Assembly: GCA_964641175.1 (NCBI GenBank)
Contig: CAZXLJ010000035.1
Location: forward strand, 1-28,442
DNA from: CAYNST01 sp964641175
GTDB taxonomy: Bacteria; Pseudomonadota; Gammaproteobacteria; Pseudomonadales; Cellvibrionaceae
Direction: 5' to 3'
Length of the DNA: 28,442 nt
A program made the translations under genes and the position numbers. Below, piece by piece: positions 1 to 7,346 of this stretch; within the stretch, counting starts at the first letter, position 1; each line of letters opens with the position of its first letter. A model generated the notes under the pieces. The model was not told the origin of the DNA, made no database searches, and saw only the letters and a program-made list of their open reading frames with translations.

Positions 1-72
1 ACGAGCGCTGTTTGGTATTCCAAATAAGCGAGCTCGAACGCCGCCGGCCGGAAAATGGGCCCGGCCCTTCGG

Positions 73-171
73 GTTGCGGTTGAAAAAAGGCCACTCTGCG
101 TCGCTCGTCGTGCATTTGGAGGAGCCAAACTTCTCTCTTCGCTTCTTGACTGGCGTTTTTTCAACCACAAC
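73..171. repeat. Large imperfect inverted repeat with nested hairpin
   Basis: Two 24-nt arms, 73-96 and 148-171, are reverse complements at 21 of 24 positions and share the perfect core GGTTGAAAAAA / TTTTTTCAACC. The 51-nt spacer holds a second perfect hairpin, TTTGG-AGGAG-CCAAA, at 115-129. As RNA the whole would fold into one long rod, ending about 85 nt before the transaldolase start. It could be a leader structure, the terminator of a gene left of the window, or a copy of a dispersed palindromic element. Only one copy is visible here. Apart from this I see no gene in 1-256. Confidence 0.6.
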
Positions 172-256
172 AGGAGCGATCAAATTAGTGTGAACAGGCC
201 CTAACCAACGCAACCAGATAAAGTTGCGCAATCGCTGCCCAATCAAGAGGATCAAC

Positions 257-1192
257 ATGAGCAACAAGCTAGCCCAACTCAAAAGCATGACCGATGTGGT
301 CGCGGATACCGGCGACATCGAAGCCATTCGCAAGTATGCGCCGCTCGATGCCACGACGAATCCGTCGTTGCTTTATAAGGCTGCGCAGATGGAACAATAC
401 GCTCCATTGGTAAAAAACGTACTCTCAAGCACAGACTCCATTGCTGAAGCCTGTGATCGGCTCGCTGTCGCAATCGGATGTGAAATCCTGAAGATTATCC
501 CCGGTCGCGTCTCCACCGAGGTAGATGCCCGCCTTTCGTTCGACACCCGCGCTTCCATCCTCAAAGCCAAGCGGCTGCTCGAGCTGTATGAAGCCGCCGG
601 CATTAGCCGCGAACGCGTGCTGATCAAGGTCGCATCAACCTGGGAAGGGATTCGTGCGGCTGAAACTCTGGAAAAAGAAGGCATCAACTGCAATCTGACG
701 CTGCTATTCAACTTCGCCCAGGCAGCCGCCTGTGCGGATGCAGGCGTTTTCCTGATTTCGCCCTTTGTCGGACGTATTCTCGACTGGTACAAGGCCAACA
801 CGGATAAAAAAGAGTATTCCTCGTTTGACGACCCGGGCGTGGTTTCAGTTACCCAGATCTACAACTATTACAAACAACATGGCTACAAAACCGTAGTGAT
901 GGGTGCGAGCTTCCGTAACACAGGCGAAATCGAGGCTCTTGCTGGTTGCGACCGCCTGACCATCAGTCCGCAGTTGCTGGGCGAGCTAGAAGCGGACAAC
1001 GGCAATCTTGAGCGCGTGCTGTCGCCAGAGAAACCCGGCGAGCCTATCCGTCGCGTCACCATGACCGAAAGCGAATTCCGTTTCAAAATGAATGATGATG
1101 CAATGGCAACAGACAAACTGTCCCAAGGCATCCGCGGTTTTGTGGCCGATCAGGTCAATCTCGAGAACTACCTGAAGCAGTATGTTAAGTAG
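257..1192 (+). CDS. tal: Transaldolase (TalB type)
   Basis: Cytosolic enzyme of the non-oxidative pentose phosphate pathway, moving a dihydroxyacetone unit from sedoheptulose 7-phosphate to glyceraldehyde 3-phosphate to give erythrose 4-phosphate and fructose 6-phosphate. At 311 aa it is close to E. coli TalB (317). Visible family motifs are VVADTGD with Asp17, DATTNPSLL with Asn35 and the Schiff-base lysine in VLIKVASTWEG at about residue 124. The start at 257 is chosen over the longer frame because AGAGG lies six bases upstream and the protein then begins MSNKLAQL, as in the family. The 3' end overlaps the next gene by 11 bases. In this locus it would process pentose phosphates produced downstream of Gnd (3640-5091). 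Confidence 0.97.
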   Translation: MSNKLAQLKSMTDVVADTGDIEAIRKYAPLDATTNPSLLYKAAQMEQYAPLVKNVLSSTDSIAEACDRLAVAIGCEILKIIPGRVSTEVDARLSFDTRASILKAKRLLELYEAAGISRERVLIKVASTWEGIRAAETLEKEGINCNLTLLFNFAQAAACADAGVFLISPFVGRILDWYKANTDKKEYSSFDDPGVVSVTQIYNYYKQHGYKTVVMGASFRNTGEIEALAGCDRLTISPQLLGELEADNGNLERVLSPEKPGEPIRRVTMTESEFRFKMNDDAMATDKLSQGIRGFVADQVNLENYLKQYVK

Positions 1193-1637
1193 ACTTAAGG
1201 CCATTTTTCAGACCAGCACCAGTCCGGAAGGGGCGGCACACTTGAGCGAGGCGCAGAAGCGCCTCGCCTGTGCTGCATTAATGGTTGAAGTTGCGGTGAT
1301 TGACAGCCATTTTGATATGCGAGAAATGGCGACCCTCAAAAGGACTTTGGCAACCCGTTTCGCCATTCAGCCGGAAGAACTGGATGATTTGATTCAAGCC
1401 GCTGAAAGCGAAATTGCCGATTCGACCTCAATGTTCCAGTTCACGCAGCTGATCAATAACCATTGCAGCGCGGAAGAAAAATTCGATCTGATCGCCGGTA
1501 TGTGGCGGGTTGCCTATGCGGATAACAATATCGACAAATATGAAGAGTTCATCATCCGCAAAAGTGCCGACCTGATCCATTTACCCCATTCTGAATTCAT
1601 ACGCGCCAAGCATGCGGCACGAATTGGTACGACCTAA
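1182..1637 (+). CDS. TerB-like domain protein
   Basis: A 151-aa soluble protein with the all-helical TerB fold seen in tellurite-resistance TerB and in the N-terminus of DjlA-type cochaperones. Residues about 28-145 are acidic and helical, with the repeated acidic pattern typical of the family (VIDSHFDMREM near the start, AYADNNIDKYEE near the end). The start overlaps the stop of the transaldolase gene by 11 bases in another frame, so the two are probably cotranscribed and translationally coupled. No other ter genes are nearby, so tellurite resistance should not be inferred. Many gammaproteobacteria carry such lone TerB proteins of unknown role. Family call is firm, function unknown. Confidence 0.8.
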   Translation: MLSRLKAIFQTSTSPEGAAHLSEAQKRLACAALMVEVAVIDSHFDMREMATLKRTLATRFAIQPEELDDLIQAAESEIADSTSMFQFTQLINNHCSAEEKFDLIAGMWRVAYADNNIDKYEEFIIRKSADLIHLPHSEFIRAKHAARIGTT

Positions 1638-1686
1638 GAATTTCCGGGAGCCAAATCCATCGGACCCAATTCGCCATGGCGCCGAC

Positions 1687-2832
1687 TTATAGCCTGATCG
1701 AGCGTGTGCGCTGGCGTTCGCTCCGCGCTGTTCTGATGGTGGGCGCCAATCGCTCCAGAACGGTTTCCGCGGTTGCCCGATAGGACGTCAACTTGCCGCC
1801 ATAGATTCCCAGATATTTGACGGTTCCATTCCCGAATTCGCCAAACATGGTTTCACGGGAGCGCCTATTGGCGCCTACCGGTTCTTTGGGCAGGACGCGG
1901 ATGCCCGAGAATGTGGAGCTGACATTGGCTATCCCTTTGGGAATGCCCGGAAAATAGTGGTTATAAGTTTCGAGTAGATAAGCAATTTCGGCGTCGGGCG
2001 CCGCTTTTTCCGGTGATTCCAGTGCTGTTTCGGTTGTTCCGACCATGGTTTTTCCCCGCCATGGCAAGATAAAAACTGCGCGACGATCACGCGGCGATTC
2101 TACGTACAAGCACCCCCTCCTGGCGGGCTCATCCAGCACGATGTGAGTGCCCTGCACCCAGTCAATGGGCAATACCGGCGCGCCAGCGATACGTTGCGCA
2201 GCCTGGTTGACCCAGGGTCCAGCGGCGTTGACGAGGGCGCGAGAACTGATCACCTCACCGGAACCGAGGTTGATCTTAATGGTGTCCCCCATTTCCGCCG
2301 CCACCAACTCGCTATTGAATCTTACTTGTGCGCCCAATGCCTGGGCCGACGAGAGAACTGCCCGCGTTAACGCCTGATCGTCGGTCTGGGCATCATAGTA
2401 CCGGAAAATTCTGATCAAACCCTCCGTGCGCAGCCCCTGGCGCTGATAATCGATAGGTGGCCCGCACACTTCCGCCTGCAGCCCTCCTCCGCTCAAAAAC
2501 CTGTACAGGGTAAGACCAGCGGCAATCCAGTAGGCAGACCGGGCTGCGCCTCGGTAGACAGGAATATAGAAAGGTTGCAATGAGACCAGATGGGGGGCAT
2601 TTTTGAGGAGAAGGCGGCGCTCGCGCAGACACTCACGTACCAGCCTTAATTGCGCCGTTTCAAGGTAGCGCAATCCACCGTGAATAAGCTTGGAGCTGGC
2701 ACTGGAAGTTTCCATGCCCGCAGCTGAATTGCGTTCTGCCACTAAAACACGTAATCCGCATGCGGCAGCGGCCTGGGCAACGCCCGCACCGTGAATACCG
2801 GCGCCGATTATTACGATGTCAAAGTCGCTCAT
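1687..2832 (-). CDS. Short GlpD-like FAD-dependent glycerol-3-phosphate dehydrogenase
   Basis: A 381-aa FAD oxidoreductase of the GlpD/DAO family, which oxidises glycerol 3-phosphate to dihydroxyacetone phosphate at the membrane and feeds electrons to quinone. The Rossmann FAD motif is GAGIHGAG at residues 10-17, and the GlpD hallmark KLIHGGLRYLE follows. GTTETALE and YGGKLTSYR, near the FAD-closing end, are also present. E. coli GlpD has about 500 residues; this protein stops soon after KLTSYR and lacks the C-terminal DAO_C helical domain. No continuation is possible, as the convergent TerB gene ends 49 bases beyond the stop. The start at 2832 is chosen because it overlaps the TGA of the upstream phosphodiesterase gene as ATGA. 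Substrate is inferred from family and neighbour. Confidence 0.85.
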   Translation of the reverse strand: MSDFDIVIIGAGIHGAGVAQAAAACGLRVLVAERNSAAGMETSSASSKLIHGGLRYLETAQLRLVRECLRERRLLLKNAPHLVSLQPFYIPVYRGAARSAYWIAAGLTLYRFLSGGGLQAEVCGPPIDYQRQGLRTEGLIRIFRYYDAQTDDQALTRAVLSSAQALGAQVRFNSELVAAEMGDTIKINLGSGEVISSRALVNAAGPWVNQAAQRIAGAPVLPIDWVQGTHIVLDEPARRGCLYVESPRDRRAVFILPWRGKTMVGTTETALESPEKAAPDAEIAYLLETYNHYFPGIPKGIANVSSTFSGIRVLPKEPVGANRRSRETMFGEFGNGTVKYLGIYGGKLTSYRATAETVLERLAPTIRTARSERQRTRSIRL

Positions 2833-3581
2833 GCGCGCTGAGAATGCTGAGCGAGCATGGATGCGACATCCCACGTCTCCATGATGGGTACGCCGCGGGC
2901 CCGGCAGTCGGCATGGTCTCTGGAATTAATAATGTCGTAGGCGAACCATTGCCACGGACCGCTCCACAGAGGTGTCGGCAAGGGGGGAAATTTTTCGTGG
3001 TTGCAGATCAGGAAATCCACGGGCTGCCGCCGGACCTCCGACAGGGATTGCTCATCATACCGCCGCAGCACCCAGCCGACAGGCAGCGAAAACCTTTGCT
3101 GACAAATCCTCAGAACCGGCAGGTCAAAGGAGATAATGACCGCTTTTGGCAGCCGCTTCAGTTCTGTCGCTACCGCCTCGGCAAACTGTTCACGGCTGGT
3201 GGTTGAAAAGACCTCGTGCTTGATTTCTGCGAACACGTAAGCGGCCGGATAACGGGCAAGTTCATCAACAACCCGGGCCAGCGTAGCTATCGGTGTTTCA
3301 AGGAAGCGATCGCCGAAACGTAAGGGCTCGTGGACGCTCGTCGCAAGCAATTCTGCGACGTCCAGCTCGGCCGCACGCCGGTTTATACCGGCGGTCCGCA
3401 ACAGGTCCTCGTCATGCAAAACGACTGGAACGCCGTCGCGGCTGACCTGAATGTCAAATTCGACCCCGGCGGCGCCCTGCTCCAATGCGCCGACCAGGGA
3501 AGGCACCGTGTTTTCCGGAAACCGGGCCGGAAAACCACGATGACCGATCCACACGGTATTTGTACCGGACATAACGTTCAT
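2829..3581 (-). CDS. Glycerophosphodiester phosphodiesterase (GDPD family, cytosolic)
   Basis: Hydrolyses deacylated phospholipids (glycerophosphodiesters) to glycerol 3-phosphate and an alcohol. The 250-aa length and absence of a signal peptide fit the cytosolic UgpQ type. Catalytic and metal-site motifs are visible: GHRG (His14, Arg15), PENT (Glu23), EFD (Glu41, Asp43) and VLHD (His56). The stop overlaps the start of the GlpD-like gene by four bases, which gives the product, glycerol 3-phosphate, an oxidase made by the same mRNA. It starts 58 bases after the end of gnd on the same strand, so one transcript may cover all three. A start at Met4 (3572) is a possible alternative. Confidence 0.92.
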   Translation of the reverse strand: MNVMSGTNTVWIGHRGFPARFPENTVPSLVGALEQGAAGVEFDIQVSRDGVPVVLHDEDLLRTAGINRRAAELDVAELLATSVHEPLRFGDRFLETPIATLARVVDELARYPAAYVFAEIKHEVFSTTSREQFAEAVATELKRLPKAVIISFDLPVLRICQQRFSLPVGWVLRRYDEQSLSEVRRQPVDFLICNHEKFPPLPTPLWSGPWQWFAYDIINSRDHADCRARGVPIMETWDVASMLAQHSQRA

Positions 3582-3639
3582 CCCAGTGGTTGCTGAAAAT
3601 CGATCGCGGGGTCAGCGCCGGGGTTAGCGCTGCTCCGTC

Positions 3640-5091
3640 TTAAACATTATAGGTTGACGAAGAAGTGGAGCCCCCGCGTCCTGTCCAGTTGGTATGAAAG
3701 AACTCGCCCCGGGGGCGATCCGTTCGTTCATAGGTATGGGCACCAAAAAAGTCGCGCTGCGCTTGCAGAAGGTTTGCAGGAAGTCGCGCACTGCGATAGC
3801 CATCATAGTAGGTCAGTGCCGACGTCATCGCCGGAATGGCCACACCGTTGGTCACCGCAGCAGCCACAACTCCACGCCAGCCCGCTTGCGCCGCTTGCAG
3901 TCTTTCGACGAAATACGAATCGGTCATCAAGTTTTCGAGCTGAGGATTCCGGTCGAAGGCGTCCTTGATCTTGTCGAGGAAAGCAGACCGGATAATGCAG
4001 CCGCCTCGCCACATCAGGGCAATTCCACCGTAATTCAATTCCCAGCCAAACTCGTTGCCGGCTTCCCGCATCAACACATAGCCTTGTGCATAAGACACGA
4101 CTTTGGCAGCGAGCAGCGCCATTCGCAGATCTTCCAGAAACGCCTTCCGGTCACCGTTAAAATGTGGTTTTGGGCCCTGTAATATTTCGGCGGCAGCAAC
4201 CCGTTCTTCTTTTTGGGCTGACAGACAGCGTGCAAAAACGGCTTCGCCAATCAGGGTCAGCGGCACTCCAAGCTCCATGGCCGTTACGCCGGTCCATTTG
4301 CCTGTGCCTTTCTGCCCGGCCGTATCCAGAATCTTGTCTACCAGGGGCGTGCCGTCTTCCCGATAAGCCAGAATATCCCGGGTAATCTCAATCAGGTAAC
4401 TGTCCAGCTCGCCGCGATTCCACTCGGCGAATACTTCGTGCATTTCGTCCGCAGACATTCCCAGCAGGTCTTTCATGATCTGGTAGGCTTCGCAAATCAG
4501 CTGCATGTCGCCATATTCAATTCCGTTGTGCACCATCTTGACGAAATGACCGGCGCCGTCCTCGCCCACCCAGTCGCAACATGGGGTACCATCTTCGACT
4601 TTGGCCGCGATACTCTGAAAAATCGGCTTGATTTCGGGCCATGCCATTTTGCTGCCACCTGGCATGATCGAAGGGCCTGTCAGTGCTCCTTCCTCGCCGC
4701 CCGACACACCGGCACCAACAAAGTGCAGGCCTTCTTTGGCCAGCCAGGCAATCCGCCGGTTGGAATCGGGGTAGTGAGTATTTCCGCCGTCGATAATGAT
4801 GTCCCCCTTTTCCAGATGGGGTAGAAGCTGACTGATGACGTCATCAACCGCCTTTCCAGCCTTGACCATGATCATGATCTTGCGCGGTTTCGCCAATGAC
4901 GCGACAAATTCTTCGATATTGCGGGCGCCCCGGATGGATTTGCCCTCCGCCCGGCCGGCCAGAAAACTTTCGACCTTGTCCTGAGAGCGGTTATATGCGG
5001 TAACAGTAAAGCCCTTGCTGGCCATATTCAGGATCAAGTTCTCGCCCATGACGGCCAGGCCAATAAGGCCAATATCAGATAAAGATTTCAT
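3640..5091 (-). CDS. gnd: 6-phosphogluconate dehydrogenase, decarboxylating (long NADP type)
   Basis: Oxidises 6-phosphogluconate to ribulose 5-phosphate and CO2. The 483-aa protein has the nucleotide fold motif GLAVMGENL at residues 11-19, NRS at 34-36 where NADP-specific enzymes have an Arg for the 2'-phosphate, VSGGEEGA at 129-136, catalytic Lys185 and Glu192 in KMVHNGIEYG, and the family signature ILDTAGQKGTGKWT at 254-267. The C-terminus FFHTNWTGRGG is that of the dimeric long form. The start at 5091 (MKSLSDIGLIGLAVMG) is chosen by family alignment; the frame runs open 75 bases further up. It is divergent from the symporter-phosphorylase-gluconokinase cluster and would consume the 6-phosphogluconate that cluster makes. 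Confidence 0.97.
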   Translation of the reverse strand: MKSLSDIGLIGLAVMGENLILNMASKGFTVTAYNRSQDKVESFLAGRAEGKSIRGARNIEEFVASLAKPRKIMIMVKAGKAVDDVISQLLPHLEKGDIIIDGGNTHYPDSNRRIAWLAKEGLHFVGAGVSGGEEGALTGPSIMPGGSKMAWPEIKPIFQSIAAKVEDGTPCCDWVGEDGAGHFVKMVHNGIEYGDMQLICEAYQIMKDLLGMSADEMHEVFAEWNRGELDSYLIEITRDILAYREDGTPLVDKILDTAGQKGTGKWTGVTAMELGVPLTLIGEAVFARCLSAQKEERVAAAEILQGPKPHFNGDRKAFLEDLRMALLAAKVVSYAQGYVLMREAGNEFGWELNYGGIALMWRGGCIIRSAFLDKIKDAFDRNPQLENLMTDSYFVERLQAAQAGWRGVVAAAVTNGVAIPAMTSALTYYDGYRSARLPANLLQAQRDFFGAHTYERTDRPRGEFFHTNWTGRGGSTSSSTYNV

Positions 5092-5640
5092 AGTGGAAGT
5101 TCTTGTCGGTAATTCGTGAATTTTTAGCCGCCGCCGGGTAGCCATCGAGAAGATACCGGCAGACAATCAGGTTTCAGGTAGGGTCGCGAATCCGGGCCTG
5201 GTGAGTCGGCCCGCTTGAGCGCCGCGCGATAAATCTCCCAGCGCCAGTGCACAATGAGAGCGCGGCTAAACATACCACCATTCCGTTCCGGATGGAATCG
5301 CAGCAGACCCACTGTCGGCGGCCTGCGCGACCGTCATTCACCGCGTCCGTGCGGCTGTTTGGATTTCCTGCCGGGATCGCATGTCAGCTATGGATTTCCG
5401 GGGGCCCGCTGTTTATGCTATGCCACCAAATTAAAACGATAAAAACCAAGTATCTAACTCAGCATTTCCATCCGTGAATCCCGTTGCCGCTGAAACATGC
5501 AGACAACTGGTGCATGGCCCTGCCTGAAAGTCGTGGCTAATGGCGCAGTTTCATGCCTGTTCTTCTCGACCCGCGGGCACCGTCGACCCGCTGAGTAGCT
5601 ACCTACCTAATGATGTGCAGTAACAGGGAGATCCCGCCCC
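5092..5640. other. Long divergent intergenic region, gnd / GPH transporter
   Basis: These 549 bases separate two divergent units acting on the same metabolites and should hold both promoters. I find no supported gene: short frames here have no ribosome binding site or recognisable product. Inverted repeats seen are GCCGCGC / GCGCGGC at 5221-5227 and 5260-5266, and GCGGG / CCCGC around 5573-5592. The AT-rich stretch about 5427-5460 is the most promoter-like part, but I cannot fix -35 and -10 boxes. I see no clear LacI- or GntR-type palindrome. Confidence 0.4.
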
Positions 5641-7293
5641 GTGTCAAATTCAGCGTCCACCGACCGAACATCCAAACTCCGTCTGCGTGAAAAAATTGGC
5701 TATGGACTGGGTGATGCGGCCTCCAACTTTTACTGGGCGATCATCGGCTCTTACCTGGTTTTCTTTTATACCGACATATTTGGCTTATCTCCCGCGGCGG
5801 TGGCCACGATGATGATCGTGACCAAAATGATTGACGCGTTTACCGATCCGCTCATCGGAGCTCTTTCGGACCGGACGCAGACCCGCTGGGGCAAATTCCG
5901 TCCTTATCTACTCTTCGGCGCCGTACCGATGGCGGCGGCGGCAATCTTGACGCTGAGCACGCCGGACCTCAGTGAAGGCGGCAAACTGATATGGGCATAC
6001 TGCACCTATTCGCTGATGATGCTCACCTATACCATTTTGAACTTGCCTTACTCTTCTCTCGCAGGGGTGATGACAGCCGACACAAGCGAACGCAATTCGA
6101 TTTTTAGCGTGCGCTTCTTTTTTGCTTATTTCACCAGCATCATTGTAGGCGCAGCTACACCGGATCTCGCTGCCTGGTTCGGCCAGGGCGACGCGGCCAA
6201 AGGCTGGCAGATGACCATGGCACTTTACGCCTGCGCCGCCACCTTACTGTTCTGGATCACCTTCGCGACCACCAGAGAGCGTGTTACACCTCCGAAGAAT
6301 CAGAACACCACCCCGGCAGAAGACATCAAGGATCTGATCAATAATCGCGCCTGGCTCATCCTGTTCGGTCTAGCCATGATCATCATGATCACCATCGTCC
6401 TGCGTAACAGCTCGGCGCCTTATTATTTCAAATATTTCGTCGAGCGCCCGGACTTGATGGGGACCTATATTGGTCTGCAGATGGCGGCATATGCCGTCGG
6501 TGCCCTGTGCTGCCCATTGCTTTTGCGATGGGCCGGTGACAAGGTCCGGCTGCTGTCGATACTGATGGGCGTGGTGGGTTTTCTCAGCGTCCTGTTTTTC
6601 TTTATTCCCAAACCGGACCAGGTCGGATCGGTTACCATCACCACCCAGCAGGCCACTACCCTGCACGCTGAAGCGTTGATCGGTCAGCCGCATCGCGAAG
6701 GCGATACGTATAGCTGGACCACTTACAAACCAGTGTTCTGGATTATCAAGGAACGTGTGGCCCTCGAGGAAAAGGGCGCAACCTTGACGCTGGACAATGC
6801 CAAGGGCCAGGTCGTGAGCCTCGCGAAGACCACCACCGATGCCAACGGGAATGTCATCACGATAGACAGTTCGGATCTGCCACCGGAAATTCTGGTCATG
6901 TTTATATTGAACATTCTGATCAGCCTTGCCCTCGGCCCGAAATCTCCGCTGACCTGGTCAATGCTGGCTGACACAGCCGACTACAACGAATGGAAAACCG
7001 GGCGGCGAGCGACTGGCATGACGTTCTCCGCCGCCAGCTTTTCCCAGAAAATGGGCGGCGCGCTTGGCAGCTTTGCCATCGGAGCGGTCCTCGCCAGCAT
7101 CGGCTATGCCGCTAATGAGGCGCAAAGTGGCGCATCCCAGACCGGCATTGTGACGCTGCAGACAATCGTCCCCGGCGTCTTTGCTTTTATTGCCATTTTC
7201 GCGTTACGGTTCTACAACCTCACAGGGCCCCAGCTCGAGCAGATTCAGGCCGAGCTCCGAACGCGCGAAATATCCCGCGGGCCAGGTGATTAG
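5641..7293 (+). CDS. GPH-family sugar:cation symporter, candidate cellobionate importer
   Basis: Inner-membrane transporter of the glycoside-pentoside-hexuronide branch of the major facilitator superfamily (MelB-like). The 550-aa protein has about 12 membrane segments. GPH motifs are MIDAFTDPLIGALSDRTQTR with WGKFRPY (residues 63-89) and MLADTADYNEWKTGRRATG (441-459). Ordinary members have about 450-500 residues; the excess is a soluble segment at about 325-415, between predicted segments 9 and 10, which should lie in the periplasm. The start is GTG at 5641 with GGGAG ten bases upstream. Only 53 bases separate it from the GH94 gene. Substrate is inferred from context: cellobionic acid or another aldobionate is the best guess, cellobiose the alternative. 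Confidence 0.88.
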   Translation: MSNSASTDRTSKLRLREKIGYGLGDAASNFYWAIIGSYLVFFYTDIFGLSPAAVATMMIVTKMIDAFTDPLIGALSDRTQTRWGKFRPYLLFGAVPMAAAAILTLSTPDLSEGGKLIWAYCTYSLMMLTYTILNLPYSSLAGVMTADTSERNSIFSVRFFFAYFTSIIVGAATPDLAAWFGQGDAAKGWQMTMALYACAATLLFWITFATTRERVTPPKNQNTTPAEDIKDLINNRAWLILFGLAMIIMITIVLRNSSAPYYFKYFVERPDLMGTYIGLQMAAYAVGALCCPLLLRWAGDKVRLLSILMGVVGFLSVLFFFIPKPDQVGSVTITTQQATTLHAEALIGQPHREGDTYSWTTYKPVFWIIKERVALEEKGATLTLDNAKGQVVSLAKTTTDANGNVITIDSSDLPPEILVMFILNILISLALGPKSPLTWSMLADTADYNEWKTGRRATGMTFSAASFSQKMGGALGSFAIGAVLASIGYAANEAQSGASQTGIVTLQTIVPGVFAFIAIFALRFYNLTGPQLEQIQAELRTREISRGPGD

Positions 7294-7346
7294 CTCTGCC
7301 AGTCGGCTCGCGCCCTGTACCCCAGAATTATTTGTTGGAGAATCCC

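Noticed and set aside
1182..1637. Tellurite resistance operon
   Set aside because: Only a lone TerB-like domain is present, without terZACDE.
3614..3632. CAGCGC/GCGCTG hairpin after gnd as a terminator
   Set aside because: No T run follows closely on the minus strand, and the next gene starts 58 bases on, so cotranscription remains possible.
3694..4182. Plus-strand frame antisense to gnd
   Set aside because: Composition is that of a reversed coding strand, and gnd is intact through this stretch.
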